From Microcebus murinus (lineage: Eukaryota; Chordata; Mammalia; Primates; Cheirogaleidae): a stretch of DNA of 64,000 nt. Below the pieces are notes generated by a model. It saw only the letters and a program-made list of their open reading frames with translations. It did no database searches and had not been told where the DNA came from. The stretch spans positions 72,394,001-72,458,000 of the forward strand of contig NC_134106.1 in assembly GCF_040939455.1 (NCBI RefSeq), in the 5' to 3' direction. Each line of letters opens with the position of its first letter. The stretch's first letter is position 1. The translations under genes were made by a program, and so were the position numbers. This document shows positions 31,436 to 43,334 of this stretch, piece by piece.

Positions 31436-32194
31436 CTTCCATACCGGGGTTTTACTTCCCACTGAGGGACCCTGGCACATCTCCCCACGTTTATTAGAAA
31501 GTCTTATATTGAGGCCAAACATGTCACCTTCCAGCTTCCACCATCGGTTCTTCCTCTGCTGTCAGGTTACACGGAATAGGTTTAATGCCTCTTCCACGGT
31601 CTGCCTGGCTCAGCCAGGCGCTAGGGCGGAGTTCTCGGAGTCAGCCTGTCTCCTCTCTTTCTCTCCTACCCCAACTCCTCGAGCAGTACCCCCGGTTAGT
31701 AACAGTGTAGAAGCCACAGTAACAGAACTCAGCACATGCGCAGTGCCAAAGCACACAGCGGGTGGATTTTAGAGCCATATACTAGTTTGCCTGACTCTGC
31801 GGTCTATGTTATTAGCCTGTACATTATGGTTTAAACCTCACAGCCAGTGTGAGATAGCCTCAAAGTACTATTTTCTTAGGACATTCAGAAAAAAACTGGA
31901 ATAAGGAAAAATTTTTAAGTACCAACGGAGCATCATCTAGAACCTGAAATACTGAGTCAAGAAGTCTTCACTTGTCAGCCAAAGGCCCTGCCCCTGCAGG
32001 GAGTGCGTGTGGCGGCTGTGCTCTTCCTCTCCTTTCAGGAGGCTTCTCTTAGGTACAGGGCAGAGTTGCGGCCACTGTGATCTGTGACAGCAGGGAGGGA
32101 GGAGCCCTGGGATCTGCTGAATGCCCCCGGTGTCTGCAGTGACACCCCCTCCCCAACACACACACATGGGTGGTGTTTGCCCCTGTGGGAGCTG
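31436..32194. other. 759-bp spacer of the inverted repeat
   Basis: Unique DNA, no gene. It does not itself continue the inverted symmetry. Confidence 0.5.
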
Positions 32195-32312
32195 TTTAAG
32201 CTAAGGCTGGAGAAATGCTTCATGAGCTATTGGAAAGAGGATTAGTCCTCAGATTTGATTCAAAGTTTAAATGATGAAACCTCCTTCCAATGAATATTCT
32301 GTTGGAAGTTCA
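32195..32312 (-). repeat. Inverted repeat, right arm
   Basis: Reverse complement partner of 31313-31435. Similarity fades on both outer and inner sides. Confidence 0.9.
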
Positions 32313-34080
32313 TAGCTGAGGTATGGGACGGGTGTCATTGGCACCTCGTTAAAGTCCAGAGGGGTGGGGCCACCTGGCTGGCTAGCTTTAGTCCCTGCCA
32401 GTGGTCTGGCTGTAAGCAAGGTGGGAAAGCCACTTCATGGGTTTCTGCCTCCTTAGTGTGGGGTGGGCTCTTCTTCTCGCCAAGGCTCATAAGGTGGGGA
32501 ATTCCTCCAACATAGGAAGAAAGATTAAAGCCACAGACTGACATGTGTCCACACCTCCAAAGTCATGCCATTCCCCAGCCCTCTTCATTTAATAAATCAA
32601 CAAATATTTATGGATTCCAAGGTGCAGTGAATGGCAAAGTGACTGTCACATTTAGTCCAAACCTCAGATCTCCAAAGAGCTCAAGGGTTTTCAGTTTCTA
32701 TATGCGCCAAGCCTCCATGGGGTGCTTTATTTATAGGGTAAAACTGGGGGGTGGAGAAGGATTAAAGTGACTTGTCTTCTGCTCTCAGATTTACAATGCC
32801 CAGCTAAAATCTCCGCACTTCATACACTTGCAAAGACTTACACAGGGCTGTCAAGGTGGTATTTCTAAAACATATAAAATTGTGTCTTCTCCATAGTTCA
32901 GAAATCATGGATCAGTCTCCATGACCAGGAGAATAAGCTATTCATTATTCCTGCAGTCATTGACTCAAAGTTCATTGGTGCCTATTTTGTGCCAGGTACA
33001 GTGCCAGACACTGGGATCTAAAGATGAAAGTCAGGGACCCCCCACCCCTGTGGGGAGCTCGGGGCCTAGTCAGAGAGATGGCTGTGAACCCAATGGCATC
33101 TGTCGAGATGGGAGCACACACATCAGGGTGTATACAGTTCCTCTTGCTGAAATGCCCCCCTCTTCACAGCACTCTCTGGCCCCCACTCCCATACCTATAT
33201 CCTGCTAAATCCTGAGCTTCCTTCAGATCTAATCTAGATTCCTTCCTGGGAGACCTCAGATGTTTCTTTGTGTGTTTCAAATGCTGGAATCCCCTGGAGA
33301 GCTGTGTGAGGTTGGGGGTAGGCAGGGACTGACCGTGGCATTTTTCCTGTTTGTCTCCTGCAATGTCCTGCAGGGCACACTCTTCAGCTCTAATAGGATG
33401 ACCCCCCTGATTTCTCTTTTAAAAAATCAGCACATGTTTGGGGATGACGTTCAGGAAGATTAAGAAACATTTTCATTTTTTCAGCACCTGGATGTGATGG
33501 GATTGGCCCCCAAAGTCACAATTACCCCACCTTGCTCCTGGTAGGCACTCAGTGACCATCAGTAGGGGTGTCCGTAGGCTCACTGCCTGTCCCAGTCAGG
33601 CCTGCACGGGACAGGGCTCCCCAAGTGGGGAGCCAGCTGGGGGCTTAGGAAGAGCTGTGCTGCTTGGGGGACGCCCCGCCTCCATCAACTCCCAGTGAGG
33701 AATCTGGGTCCAGAAGATAAAATGTTTCTCTGCCTGATGGAACTTGCCGATTCCCAGATTGGCCAGCGAGCTTTGGTCTCTGCCAAGTCCACGGTGGGCT
33801 TCCCTGCTTTGATGTGGTTTTACAGGGAAAACATCCGCAAACGAGCAACAACCAACAAAGTCGCTTTTCTCTCTTAGTCCACCTTGAGTTTTCAAAAGCA
33901 GTGCTAATTAGCCTCTTGGAGTTGGCTGCGGCTGGGAGGCCACAGCTCCTCTAGAGGAGAGAACCGGTACAGGCTTCAGAGCCTGAACATCTGAATGCAT
34001 TTAGATTAATTTAGGACACAGTTTAGATTAATGCCTTTAGATTAATTTCTACACAGTTACCTAAACACATGTCATTGGTG
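32313..34080. other. Intergenic, mostly unique
   Basis: An old repeat start lies near 32940-33060 (TATTTTGTGCCAGGTACAGT). A local triplication of TTTAGATTAAT lies at 34001-34050. No supported gene. Confidence 0.45.
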
Positions 34081-34084
34081 GATA

Positions 34085-34290
34085 AGGGGAAGATGGAGAA
34101 TTTGGAATCGGGAGACATCGGTCCTGAATCATTTGTGCTCTACTTCTTCATCAAGTTGTATGAATTTTTATATTTAAGCCACAGTTTTCTGACCCACAAA
34201 ATGGGGGTGTTGGTCAGGGTACTTACTGCCTCAGTACTAAGAGTCTCCAGTGAAATGATGCCCGGGGCAGCCCCTATATGATCCGTAAAG
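34085..34290 (+). mobile_element. MIR SINE relic
   Basis: TTAAGCCACAGTTTTCTGAC, CACAAAATGGGGGTG and GATCCGTAAAGCACTGTCCA. Confidence 0.6.
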
Positions 34291-34878
34291 CACTGTCCAT
34301 GTTCGGCATTAATCCGGGAGAAATGCCAATCCAAAAATAAGCCCAAAAATTATCCACTGATATTACAGTCAAAACTGTAATATTGTTTAATTCTTTTTGC
34401 AAAAGGCTTTAAATTGAATCAGATATACTTTATATCACAATAATAATATTGCCTATTGATTTAATATTAAAAATATTTAAATTTTTTTTGATTGTGCAGA
34501 ACATTTTTTAAACTTTTTATTATATTTTGCAACAGGAAATTGCAAAAAAAAAAAATGTATAGGGTGGTACCATGCACCCTTCACCTAGCTTCCCCCAGGT
34601 CAAACTCATTTTCTGCAGTTCCGAAGCAGGGAGCTCATTAAGCATTGATTCATACAGAAGAAGAATTTGCAAAAGAATTTGCTTTCTTTATAGATACTCT
34701 CATTGGATTTCACCTGGACTCCACGAGATCCTGCTAGCCCTCTCCTTCCTCTCACAGCGCAGGGAGCCTCCATCCCCAGGTGAGAGGTGAAGATGAGCAG
34801 ACAGAAGTGAGGGGACACACTCTACTTGCCCTCAGTGAGCTCCAGGTCTGCTGGAGGGATTGGAAGTGGGGTTAGGAT

Positions 34879-34880
<2 letters not shown>

Positions 34881-34922
<42 letters not shown>

Positions 34923-34954
34923 GCGCGCGCGCGCACACACACGCGCGCACACAC
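34881..34954 (+). repeat. (CA)n-(CG)n-(CA)n alternating tract
   Basis: About 74 bases alternate purine and pyrimidine almost without break, with two CG-repeat cores (GCGCGCGCGC and CGCGCG). A (GA)-rich run follows. Confidence 0.95.
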
Positions 34955-35394
34955 GGAGAGAGTGAGAGTGAGAACAAGAAAAGCCCAGTGTGGGCTACAC
35001 AGCAGACAGGAAGACGGTGGACTGGGAGGCGGTAGCTGGGTGTCTAATCCCTTTCTTGGTAGTGAGGGACAGTGGCCTCTCCCCTCTGGACATGAGTGTC
35101 TCATCCGTGGGTCTGTGGCTTGTGGATTCTGGTCAGAGGGCACTCTCAGGACAAATCAGTTCAGGACAAAGATGCCTTTCTCTGATCTGCCGTAGTGAAA
35201 ATGAGAAGGAAATTTGAGGCTCAGCAAATGCAAGGAATATCTTCCTCCCTCTAAACAGAGTCACAGTGTCTTTAAGCTACACAATCCCAATCAGCAGAGA
35301 TACTGCCTCAAGGCCTCTGCTCTGCTTCTTTTCTTAACTCACATTAAGAAAACTTGATAGGCAAAAGCTTAATTTTTCTAACTGATACATTAGA

Positions 35395-35665
35395 TAGAAG
35401 GTGGCAAATGATGGCCCATGGGCTAAATCTGGCCACCAGCCTGTTATTGTATGGCCTGCAAGCTAAAAACGGTTTTTACTTTTTTAAATTATTGGGAAAA
35501 AATTAAAAGAATAATATTTTGTGATATGAAAATTTTATGAAATTCAAAATGCAGTGTCCATAAATAAAGTTTTATTGAGACTCTTTTGTTTACATACTCT
35601 TTTGTTTACATACTGTCTAGAGCTGCTTTATTGATACAAAGGCAGGGCTGAGTCGTGACAGAAAC
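35395..35665 (+). mobile_element. Old hAT-like DNA transposon relic, 3'-truncated
   Basis: GGCAAATGATGGCCCATGGG, AATAAAGTTTTATTGAGAC and GAGTCGTGACAGA. Same family as 60585-60920. It is cut off by the 7SL-derived element that follows. A 17-bp tandem duplication (ACTCTTTTGTTTACATA) lies at 35580-35613. Confidence 0.75.
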
Positions 35666-35667
35666 CA

Positions 35668-35776
35668 TCTGATCCTGCCCAGGGTCACTTGAGGCCAGAA
35701 GTTGGAGGCTGTGATTGAGCCTGTGAATAGCCACTATACTCCAGCCTGGGCCACATAGCAAGACTCTGTTTTTAAC
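35668..35776 (+). mobile_element. 7SL-derived monomer (FLAM/FAM-type) fragment
   Basis: It keeps GCCTGTGAATAGCCACTATA, as in 7SL RNA, followed by CTCCAGCCTGGGCC. Dimeric Alus lack the GTGAATAGC piece, so this is an early 7SL monomer or 7SL pseudogene end rather than an Alu arm. Confidence 0.75.
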
Positions 35777-35816
35777 AACAAACAAACAACAACAACAACA
35801 AAAGAGAAAGAGAAAG

Positions 35817-35909
35817 AGGAAGGAAGGAAGAAAGGAAGGAAGGAAGGAAGGAAGGAAGGAAGGAAGGAAGGAAGGAAGGAAGGAAGGAAGGAAGGAAGGA
35901 AGGAAGGAA
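35817..35909 (+). repeat. (GGAA)n microsatellite
   Basis: About 22 units, nearly pure, growing from the A-rich tail of the 7SL monomer. It is likely to be length-polymorphic. Confidence 0.97.
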
Positions 35910-35984
35910 CCAACTGACTTGTAAGCTAAAATATGTACTCTTTAGTCTTCTGCAGAAGAAGATGGCTGCCCCTGGGACAGACTC

Positions 35985-36395
35985 TAAAAGGCTCCCATGA
36001 TCCCTGCTTTCTGTTATTCATGTCTTTGTGGCATCCCTCCCCTTGAGTGAAGGCAGAAGCTGTGACGTGTTTCTAATCCACAGAGTGCAGCAAAGGGTGT
36101 CACTCCTGTGATTACACAGGATTGGAACTTCCATCTTGCTAGTAGACTCTCTTTTGGCACCTTTGGCAAAGCCAGCTGCGGTGTTGTGACCTGCCCTATG
36201 GAGAGGCCCACGTGGCAAGAACCTGAAGGTGACTTGAGACAACAACCAGCAAGAAATTGAAGCCCCAACCTACAAGGAACTTAATCCTGCCAACCGCTAT
36301 GTCAGCTCGGAAGTAGATCCTTCCTCCGCTCTACATGGCTCAGCCGAACCGCACACGCAGTCCTCCTGGAGCACACCTGGAGCCACCCAGTCTGT
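35985..36395 (+). mobile_element. Probable MaLR-type LTR
   Basis: CCATGATCCCTGCTTTCTGT, GTCACTCCTGTGATTACACA, CTATGGAGAGGCCCACGTGG and CTTAATCCTGCCAACCGC follow an old LTR consensus of the MLT1 group. The subfamily is not assigned. Confidence 0.65.
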
Positions 36396-36609
36396 TTTGG
36401 AAGATGTGCAGAATTCCAATAATGGCTGTTCCACAATGTTTCACAAATTCTCCATTGATAGACAGATTGCAGTCATTTGCAAGCATTCATGTACCAGCAA
36501 AGTTGTGGTGATCGTCCTTGTACACAAATATGTGCATTCTCTCATAAATATTCCTGTAAGATTAAGTCTTAGAAGTGAATTTTTTTAAAACTAGCATTAG
36601 TTCTGATAA

Positions 36610-36890
36610 TGAGCTATAATAGAGCAGTAAACATGGGATCAGAGTCTCTAACTTAAGTCCCACCACTCACTTGCAGGTGACCTTCAATGACGTTCTACCT
36701 CTCTGAGCCTCAGTTTCCTCATCTGCAAAATGAGGATAAGAATCATTTTGGCCTAGCTTTCAGGGAGAGCTTCAGAGATCAAATAAAAAAAAGAATGCCA
36801 GAGTGCTTTGAAGAGAATGAAGCGCTACAAAGAGTGGTGGTGGTATTATTATCCCTTAGGTATTCAAACATGGGAAGGGTTGTGAAATTC
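36610..36890 (+). mobile_element. MIR SINE
   Basis: AGTCCCACCACTCACTTGCA, CTCTGAGCCTCAGTTTCCTC and ATCTGCAAAATGAGGATAAG. Confidence 0.85.
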
Positions 36891-36899
36891 TCTATATGA

Positions 36900-38660
36900 A
36901 TTTAATTAACTTTCATTTTTAAACTATGCCAGAACATTCTGGGGGTAAGGTGGGGTGTAGTTAAGGGTGCCAGAGCCATGGACTCAAAATAAACATGAGA
37001 CTCTGCTGGCGGAGACTCCAATGCTTGTGGGCAAATGCCCAGAGGGCTATTGCCCTGCACTTACTACGTGGCCTCCGAGGCCAGAGTGAGACCAAAGGCA
37101 CCAGGTCCCAGGGAGGCTGGTCCTGACTTGCTCTACAGAAGAGTTTTCTAACAATCAGCACCATGCAACCTGCAAGAATTTGACCTAAGAAAGGGTCTCC
37201 CATTGCTGGAAGTATTCAAGGGGAGGCAGGTGAGCCCCTGTGGGAATAACACATGGAGGGTGGGAGTACTTGGATCAACCCTTCTCTCCTCTGAGAGACA
37301 ATCAGTCTCAGTGCAAAGGCAGCTAAGGGCTCTGGCTGGCACCTGTGGCACAGTCCCCAGTTTTTTCATCCCTTGGAGTCCCTTTGTTATTTATCTCCCA
37401 CTCTGTGGAATCTATTCCTCAAAGATTTTGCCTTCCAAATAAGCTGTATTTATTATGTAACAATGCAGCTCCATTCATTGTAGTTATTAATATCAAATCA
37501 GAACCAATTGGAGCTTTCTCCCCATAAAATGACCAAGGTTGCCACCTCAACTTACATGGTTACAGCCTCAAACGATGACACAGTCTCCAACAGTGACACT
37601 TAATTCAGAGAGGTAAATTGACTTGTCAAGGACACGTAGCTGGGCCGTTGTTGAAGTAGGACTAGACCCCAGGCCATCTGAACCTGCACCCTCCCTCCTG
37701 AAGCAGAGACCCCTTCCGAGGGCTGTCCCGGTGGCCTTCCTGCAGCAACTCTAGCTTCACAGGACCCCCGCGGAAACTCCAAGTGAAGCTCACTGAATTA
37801 ATAGTTAGAAGACGGGGGTTTGAATCCCAACTCCACCACCTTCTAGTTTTGCAAGCTTCCGGAAAATGAGAAAAATGACACTGTGCTCTCAGAGCAGCTC
37901 TGAGGAGCAAATGAGACCACAGATGTGCAGACATTGGTAACCGGACACATTCTGTTATGACTTAAAGGCAAGGTTTCATTCTGTGATTGAATATGAAAGG
38001 AAATAGCACGTGCGGGGGTAGAAAGCAGCGCACACGGAGCATTAGCTCGACTGCCTCTTCCTGGAGCCCGGGAACTGCTGCACAGGAGGGGCGGCCTCTG
38101 CGCAGATCAGGTTCCACCCTGGAGCTGCATCTGTCCCCGAGGAAGTGATTAGGGACTTGATACTTCCTGCTGCCTCTTAGAGGAGCCGCAGGAGCAAAAC
38201 TGGCGGTAGGGGGAGAGCCAGGTGATCCAGGTCCAAGGACGCTGTGTTTCCTCAATTTGGAAACTCACACGTTAATGTCCTTGAAATGTTACAACGGAGG
38301 AGCGCATTTGGTGTGGTCATTCTCTTACGTCCCTGGCATAAATTTATTTCCATCAGAGTCCAGACAGTGATCACAGCCTCCTCCACACAGAGCCCAGGGA
38401 GCCTCTGACAATCAAGTGGATAAACTCTGAGCACATCTAGCCCTTTCTCTTTATAGGAAACTGAAGCCCAGAGAAGGTGAATGATGAGTCCAGAGTCGAG
38501 GAGACAAAGTAGGCATGAGCAGGAGCCTTGCAACCCGGTGCCCTGTCTAGAATTCCTGAGGGTGACTTACTCATGGTGAGCAGAGTAAGGGCTGGGGGCC
38601 ACTTCCCTTTCCGAGGTTCTGGGGTATCGAAGCCCTGCAACCACGGCGGTCACAACCCCC
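36900..38660. other. Intergenic, unique, with a possible regulatory block
   Basis: 37437-37530 is AT-rich and motif-dense. 37990-38250 is GC-rich with about 13 CpG. No gene is supported. Confidence 0.45.
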
Positions 38661-38669
38661 ACCTGTCGT

Positions 38670-38868
38670 GGGCGCTTGCTGTGAGCCCGGAACGGTGCTG
38701 GGCTCCTGGTCTAGCATCTGCTGCTCTAACCTGGCACTCAGCCCTCAGAGGCAGGGCCATGGGCCCACCTCCTTTTACAGGAAAGGAGCAGAAGGCTCAG
38801 AAGGTATGTGGCTTGGCCAAGGTCACACAACTAGGAGGTGGTAAAGTCAGGATTTGAACCCAGCGTTT
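38670..38868 (-). mobile_element. MIR/L2 relic
   Basis: CTTTTACAGGAAAGGAGCAG, GCCAAGGTCACACAACTAGG and CAGGATTTGAACCC. Confidence 0.8.
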
Positions 38869-39077
38869 TCAGAAAATGTCATCAGAAAAAGAAGGCAATG
38901 ACATGCATCACCCGGTGGTTGGCCTGAGGGTTTGGTGGTGGGGTCTAGAAAGGTGCTTGGTGACTGAAAGGGGCCGTACCACTCTGGCATTAGGATATGA
39001 ACCCATGCTGAGCCCTTGCAACCCTGGAGCAAGGGGACCCCCAGGCCGGGCCTAGAGAGCCATAGCTTTTTAGGCCA

Positions 39078-39262
39078 GTGGTTCTCAAACTTGAGCATAT
39101 ATCAGAATAATCTGGAGAACTTGAATTCCAGAGGAATTCCTGGGTCCCACCCCTAGAGTTTCTGACTCAGGAGGTCTGGGGTGGGCCTGAGGGTCTGCAT
39201 TTCTAACAAGGCCCTGGGTGCTGTAGATGCTACCGATCGGACCACACTTTGAGAACCACTGC
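39078..39262 (+). mobile_element. hAT relic (MER5 class), nearly complete
   Basis: It opens CAGTGGTTCTCAAACTTGAG and closes CACACTTTGAGAACCACTGC, matching terminal inverted repeats of a MER5-type element. Confidence 0.88.
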
Positions 39263-39359
39263 ACTATGCCATTCCTCTCCCCACCACTCACACCCAGCCC
39301 TAATCTGGGCTAAGACAAGGGGATCTTAACAAGCTCCTGCCTCAGAGAGCAAAGAGGAG

Positions 39360-39548
39360 AAAGAACTTGCAAATCAGGCAAACTGGGTTTTGATTTTCTT
39401 GTTGGCTTTTAGTCACCTAACCTCTCTAAGCCTCAGAGAATTCTCTAGAGAGTGTAGATGCTATAATCTACTTCCTAGAGTTGCTGAGATGATAAATATA
39501 AATGCAGCTGGTACATAGAATGAGCTCAATTCATGGCAGTTACCCTGT
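39360..39548 (+). mobile_element. MIR SINE
   Basis: TTTAGTCACCTAACCTCTCT, AAGCCTCAGAGAATTCTC and GTTGCTGAGATGATAAAT. Confidence 0.75.
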
Positions 39549-40447
39549 GACTAGGACATAGTAGAGCTCTTTGATTTCTGTTTTTCCAATAGCTTCTGGA
39601 CTCCTGGACCAGGGTGCTCAAATTCTATGTTCTTTAACAATAGATCCCCAAAGCAGCATCGGATCTGAGTAAGAGGCCTGCATCCCAAAGTCGGCCCCAC
39701 GGCATAGCCAGGGAGAGCAGGGGGAGGTGGCTGAGAAAGCCAGAGCAAACGGCTCAGGTGAAGGAGGAGGGAAAACACCTGTAGTTCAACACCTTAGTGA
39801 CCCAGGCCAGCGCCCCTAATCCCTGACAGCTGTAGGCTCCCGGCTTTGTCACATGGGCGGAAGCAGCTGGCTCCTGGGTCTGTACCTGCCTCAGCAGGGC
39901 TGGGCTGCTTGGTGTACAGGTGCTGGGGGCTGCAGGGTTTTGATGTTGCACAGGGCCTGGCGGCTCACAGGTGGGGCCACCAGCACCTTCTTAGTGGATG
40001 GGGAGCGTGCCTGCCTCCATCTGCTCACCTCACTCCTGCCTCTGTTTCCTCTCTCCTGGAGGAGGCTGGGAGGGTCCCCAGAGACACACTGGCCCCCTTC
40101 TGCACAGATTGGGAGAGAGACCCACAGGGCGTGGTGCCCACATGCCCACATCCTTGGCCAGTGCATGCCCTTCAACACAGCCCAGAGTTTCAATCCTACA
40201 GGGGCCACCGTGCAGCCCTCCTGCACCAGCCAGGCTTTGGTCAGAGAAGCCAGACCCTGGGATCTGTCACAGGATTGACCTTATGCTATGTGGGAGCTGG
40301 TTTAGCAGTCTCTGGAAGGCTTGTCTTGTCCGTTGCTGGAACTTGAAGTCTGCAGGGCAGGCAGCTGGAAATGGAGAATGGACGTGAGGTAGGAAATGTC
40401 AAGTGAGGCCTGGATTCCACAGGCATGAATTGGAACCTGTCAGGCCC
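39549..40447. other. Intergenic GC-rich unique stretch
   Basis: Long open frames here overlap on both strands, as expected from GC content. None is recognised. Confidence 0.45.
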
Positions 40448-40449
40448 TG

Positions 40450-40822
40450 TATTCGTTTGCTTGGGCTGCCATAAAAAACACCACAGGCTGGTGGGCTTAA
40501 GCAACAGAAATGGATTTTCTCACAGTTCTGGAGGCTGGAAATCCAAGGTAAAGTGGTCGGCAGGTTTTTCCTGAGGCCTCTCTCCTTGGTTTGTGGGTGG
40601 TGGCTTCTTGCTGTTTCCTCACATGGCCTTTTCTCCGTGCATGTGCACCTCCCTCTGTCTGTTTCTCTTCTTATAAGGACAGCAGCCCCAGTGGACTAGG
40701 GCTCAGCCGGGTAGCCTCATTTAACATTGCCTGTTGAAGGCCCTACACCCAAACACAGTCACCTTGGGAGTTAGGGTCTCAGCATAAAAATTTTTCAGGG
40801 ACACAGTTTGGTCCACAACAGG
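40450..40822 (-). mobile_element. MLT1-type solo LTR
   Basis: On the + strand it reads TATTCGTTTGCTTGGGCTGC, then CACAGTTCTGGAGGCTGGAA, and ends CAGTTTGGTCCACAACA. This is a MaLR LTR in antisense. Confidence 0.88.
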
Positions 40823-41039
40823 CTCTCCCTGCCTCCCACGGCCACCATGAGGATGTCCTGCAGGAACGAATTTCACAGCTTCCGGAACTTTCCCCAGCAA
40901 CAACGCCAACAATATTCACTGAGGACCATAAACATCAGACCCCGCAGCCTCTGGTCGCATGGCTTTGCGCTAACATGTCTCTTCCTCAAGCCTCCCTCAG
41001 CCTGGGGAATCTAGACACTGGATTTTCTTCCCGGCCCGG

Positions 41040-41240
41040 CTGCCGTGTGGTGGAGGGAGCATGGAATTTGGAGCCAAGGCCCCACCGCTTACGATGGAAG
41101 ACTCTGGGGAAATCCTTTGCCTTTCTGAGATTGGATTTTCTTCTATAAAAGTAGCAGAGAGAGTGCTCTCTGTGTTAAAGTATTGTTGGAGAGATTAAGG
41201 AACATGGTGTGTGAAAAGGTTTTGTAGAATTTTAACCCTT
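41040..41240 (+). mobile_element. MIR SINE
   Basis: GGAGCATGGAATTTGGAGCC, then CTGAGATTGGATTTTCTTCT. Confidence 0.65.
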
Positions 41241-41244
41241 TTAT

Positions 41245-42245
41245 TGTCAATACGACCATCTGCCATCATCATTACACGCTTGCATTGCAGGGGCTGAAAC
41301 CTCTGCCTGGCGCTGTGTGTGGGGGTCACAGAAGGGAGTCGAGTTGCTTGGCAGCCTCCTAGAAGGGCCTCCTTGGTGAGGCGAAGGACAAATTGTGTGG
41401 GGCAAATGGGCTTGGGTTCACCTGTGCTGCCAACAATGTGGGGAAAGGGGCAGGGGAGCATTTATGGAACACCTATGGTGTACCAGGCCCTTGCTGCAAT
41501 TTCTATCTCTTCTCATAACATCCCCCATCAGCCCTTCCCTCAGCAAACATCGTTAAGTTGGGCACCTGCTCCAGGAGTGGGTCAGTGCCAGTGCAAATAC
41601 ATCACAGAAACTGGTAAGAAATTGACAGCTAGCATAGACACCAACCCAAATCCATGTAGTGTACACATAATGGGAAAGACAGACCCACACCCGAGTGTGG
41701 CTAAACGTCTTTCATTCTGGTCTCGCTTCCCTCGCTGACCTACAGAGGCCATGGACGGCCACCCTTTATAAGGGCACCTCCTTCTCCTCGTCCCTTCTCT
41801 TGCCCATTACAATCCTCCATAGCACTTGTAACTACCAGAAATTGTTTATTTGTTTAATGTGTTTAGAGACTTTTGTCTCCCCCAACCCATTGGAACGAGC
41901 TCCTTGAAGGTAGAGATATTGTTTGCCCAGTTCAATGACATGTCCTTTGAGCCTAGAACAATGCTTGGTGGGTAATGGGTCCTCAAAAACTAATTTTTAA
42001 ATGAATGCATGGAAGAAGAAGGGAAGTCATGCTCCCTGCCTGCAGAGAACCTCTGCTGTGTCCACCCCCCAGCAGTGGAGAAGACAGACAGGTGAATCTT
42101 CCATGCCAGGACTTTGGGGTGAGTGCTGGGCAGTGACATGCACAGGTGATGTGGGAGCACAGACTTGGTGTGATGGTGACACCGTGAGTGCTGGGCAGGG
42201 TGGTGCAGGGGAAGCTTCCTAGAGCAGGAGATCTGTGTGTAAAGG
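41245..42245. other. Intergenic, nothing supported
   Basis: Unique DNA. An old-repeat fragment lies near 41455-41590 (GGAACACCTATGGTGTACCA). No gene. Confidence 0.45.
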
Positions 42246-42247
42246 AG

Positions 42248-42706
42248 ATGTATTCGTTTCCTAGGGTGCTGTAAGCAAGTACCACACACTGGGTGGCTTA
42301 AAACAAGAGAAATTTATTCTCTTACAGTTCTGGAGGCCAGAAGTCTGAAATCAAGATGTTGGCAGGGCCATGCTCCCCCTGAGACTCTGGGTAGAACCCT
42401 TCCTTGTCTCTTCCCCGCTTCTGATAGTGACTGCCAACCCCTGATGTCCCTTGGTTTGCAGTTGCGTTGCTCCGATCTCTGCTTCTCTTGTCCTATAGCA
42501 TTATTCCTATGCATCTCTGTCTGCACTTGGCGTTTTCCTCTTCTTGTAACGACACAGTTATATTGGATTAGGGCCCACCCTAATGACTCATCTTAACATG
42601 ATTACCTCTGCAAAGACCCTATGTCCAAATAAGGTCACATTTGTAGGTACTAGGCATTAGGACTTCAGTGTATCTTTTGGGGGCATACAATTCAACCTGT
42701 AACAGG
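42248..42706 (-). mobile_element. MLT1-type solo LTR
   Basis: GTATTCGTTTCCTAGGGTGC, TCTTACAGTTCTGGAGGCC and CATACAATTCAACCTGTAAC. Nearly complete, antisense. Confidence 0.9.
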
Positions 42707-43334
42707 AGGTAAGCATGGCTACAAGAGGCTGCAGAAGAGCAGCAGTCCAGGCCAGCTGAAGACCGGAGACCTGTAGGAAGATATTGCAGAAACACAGGTA
42801 AGAAACAAAGTGGGTGTGTTTATATTGATTCACAGGTGAGGAAACTGAGTCATGGTGCAGTTATGTTACTTAATCTGAGGTCCAACAAGCACAGGTGTGA
42901 GCCAAGATTTGTGATTCTCTTCTTGCCTGTATTACGTGGTCACCACTCCAAAGTTGGGCCGAGTAACCCTGTTCTTGGAGATCGTTAAATGACCAGGTGA
43001 CTGGAGGCAGAGGTGGAGGCAGAGCTGAAAGTGCTGGTCTTCTGCCTCCGCGTCCAACATGGCTTAGTTGCTGGCAAGTCCTATCTTTGTCCAAAGGCAG
43101 GGATCCTTTGCTTTAACCTTACTTGGGCCAGCCCTATGCCCTTGGATTACATTTTCTAGAGCCCAGCCAAGGGATGTGACCTGCCTCGCTGCCTCCAAAG
43201 CCCTCTGTTTGTGGCCGCCCATGGTGCTCACTATAAGAGCCAACACAGGTGGGCAGAAAGCCTCCAAATCCTGACCGTCTGGAAAGCAGGGGGCTCGTTC
43301 TCACCACAGCAGCGGCCTACTTTGTGGCTCACCC

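Noticed and set aside
34826..35143. Frames made of alternating Thr/His or Cys/Val
   Set aside because: They are translations of CA/GT microsatellites. The same applies near 54215 and 57984.
35817..35909. Regular array that could be mistaken for a CRISPR-like or satellite structure
   Set aside because: It is a 4-bp microsatellite with no spacers, in a primate genome.
39846..40346. 166-codon + strand frame
   Set aside because: Competing long frames exist on both strands in this GC-rich stretch, no family is recognised, and there is no splice or promoter context.
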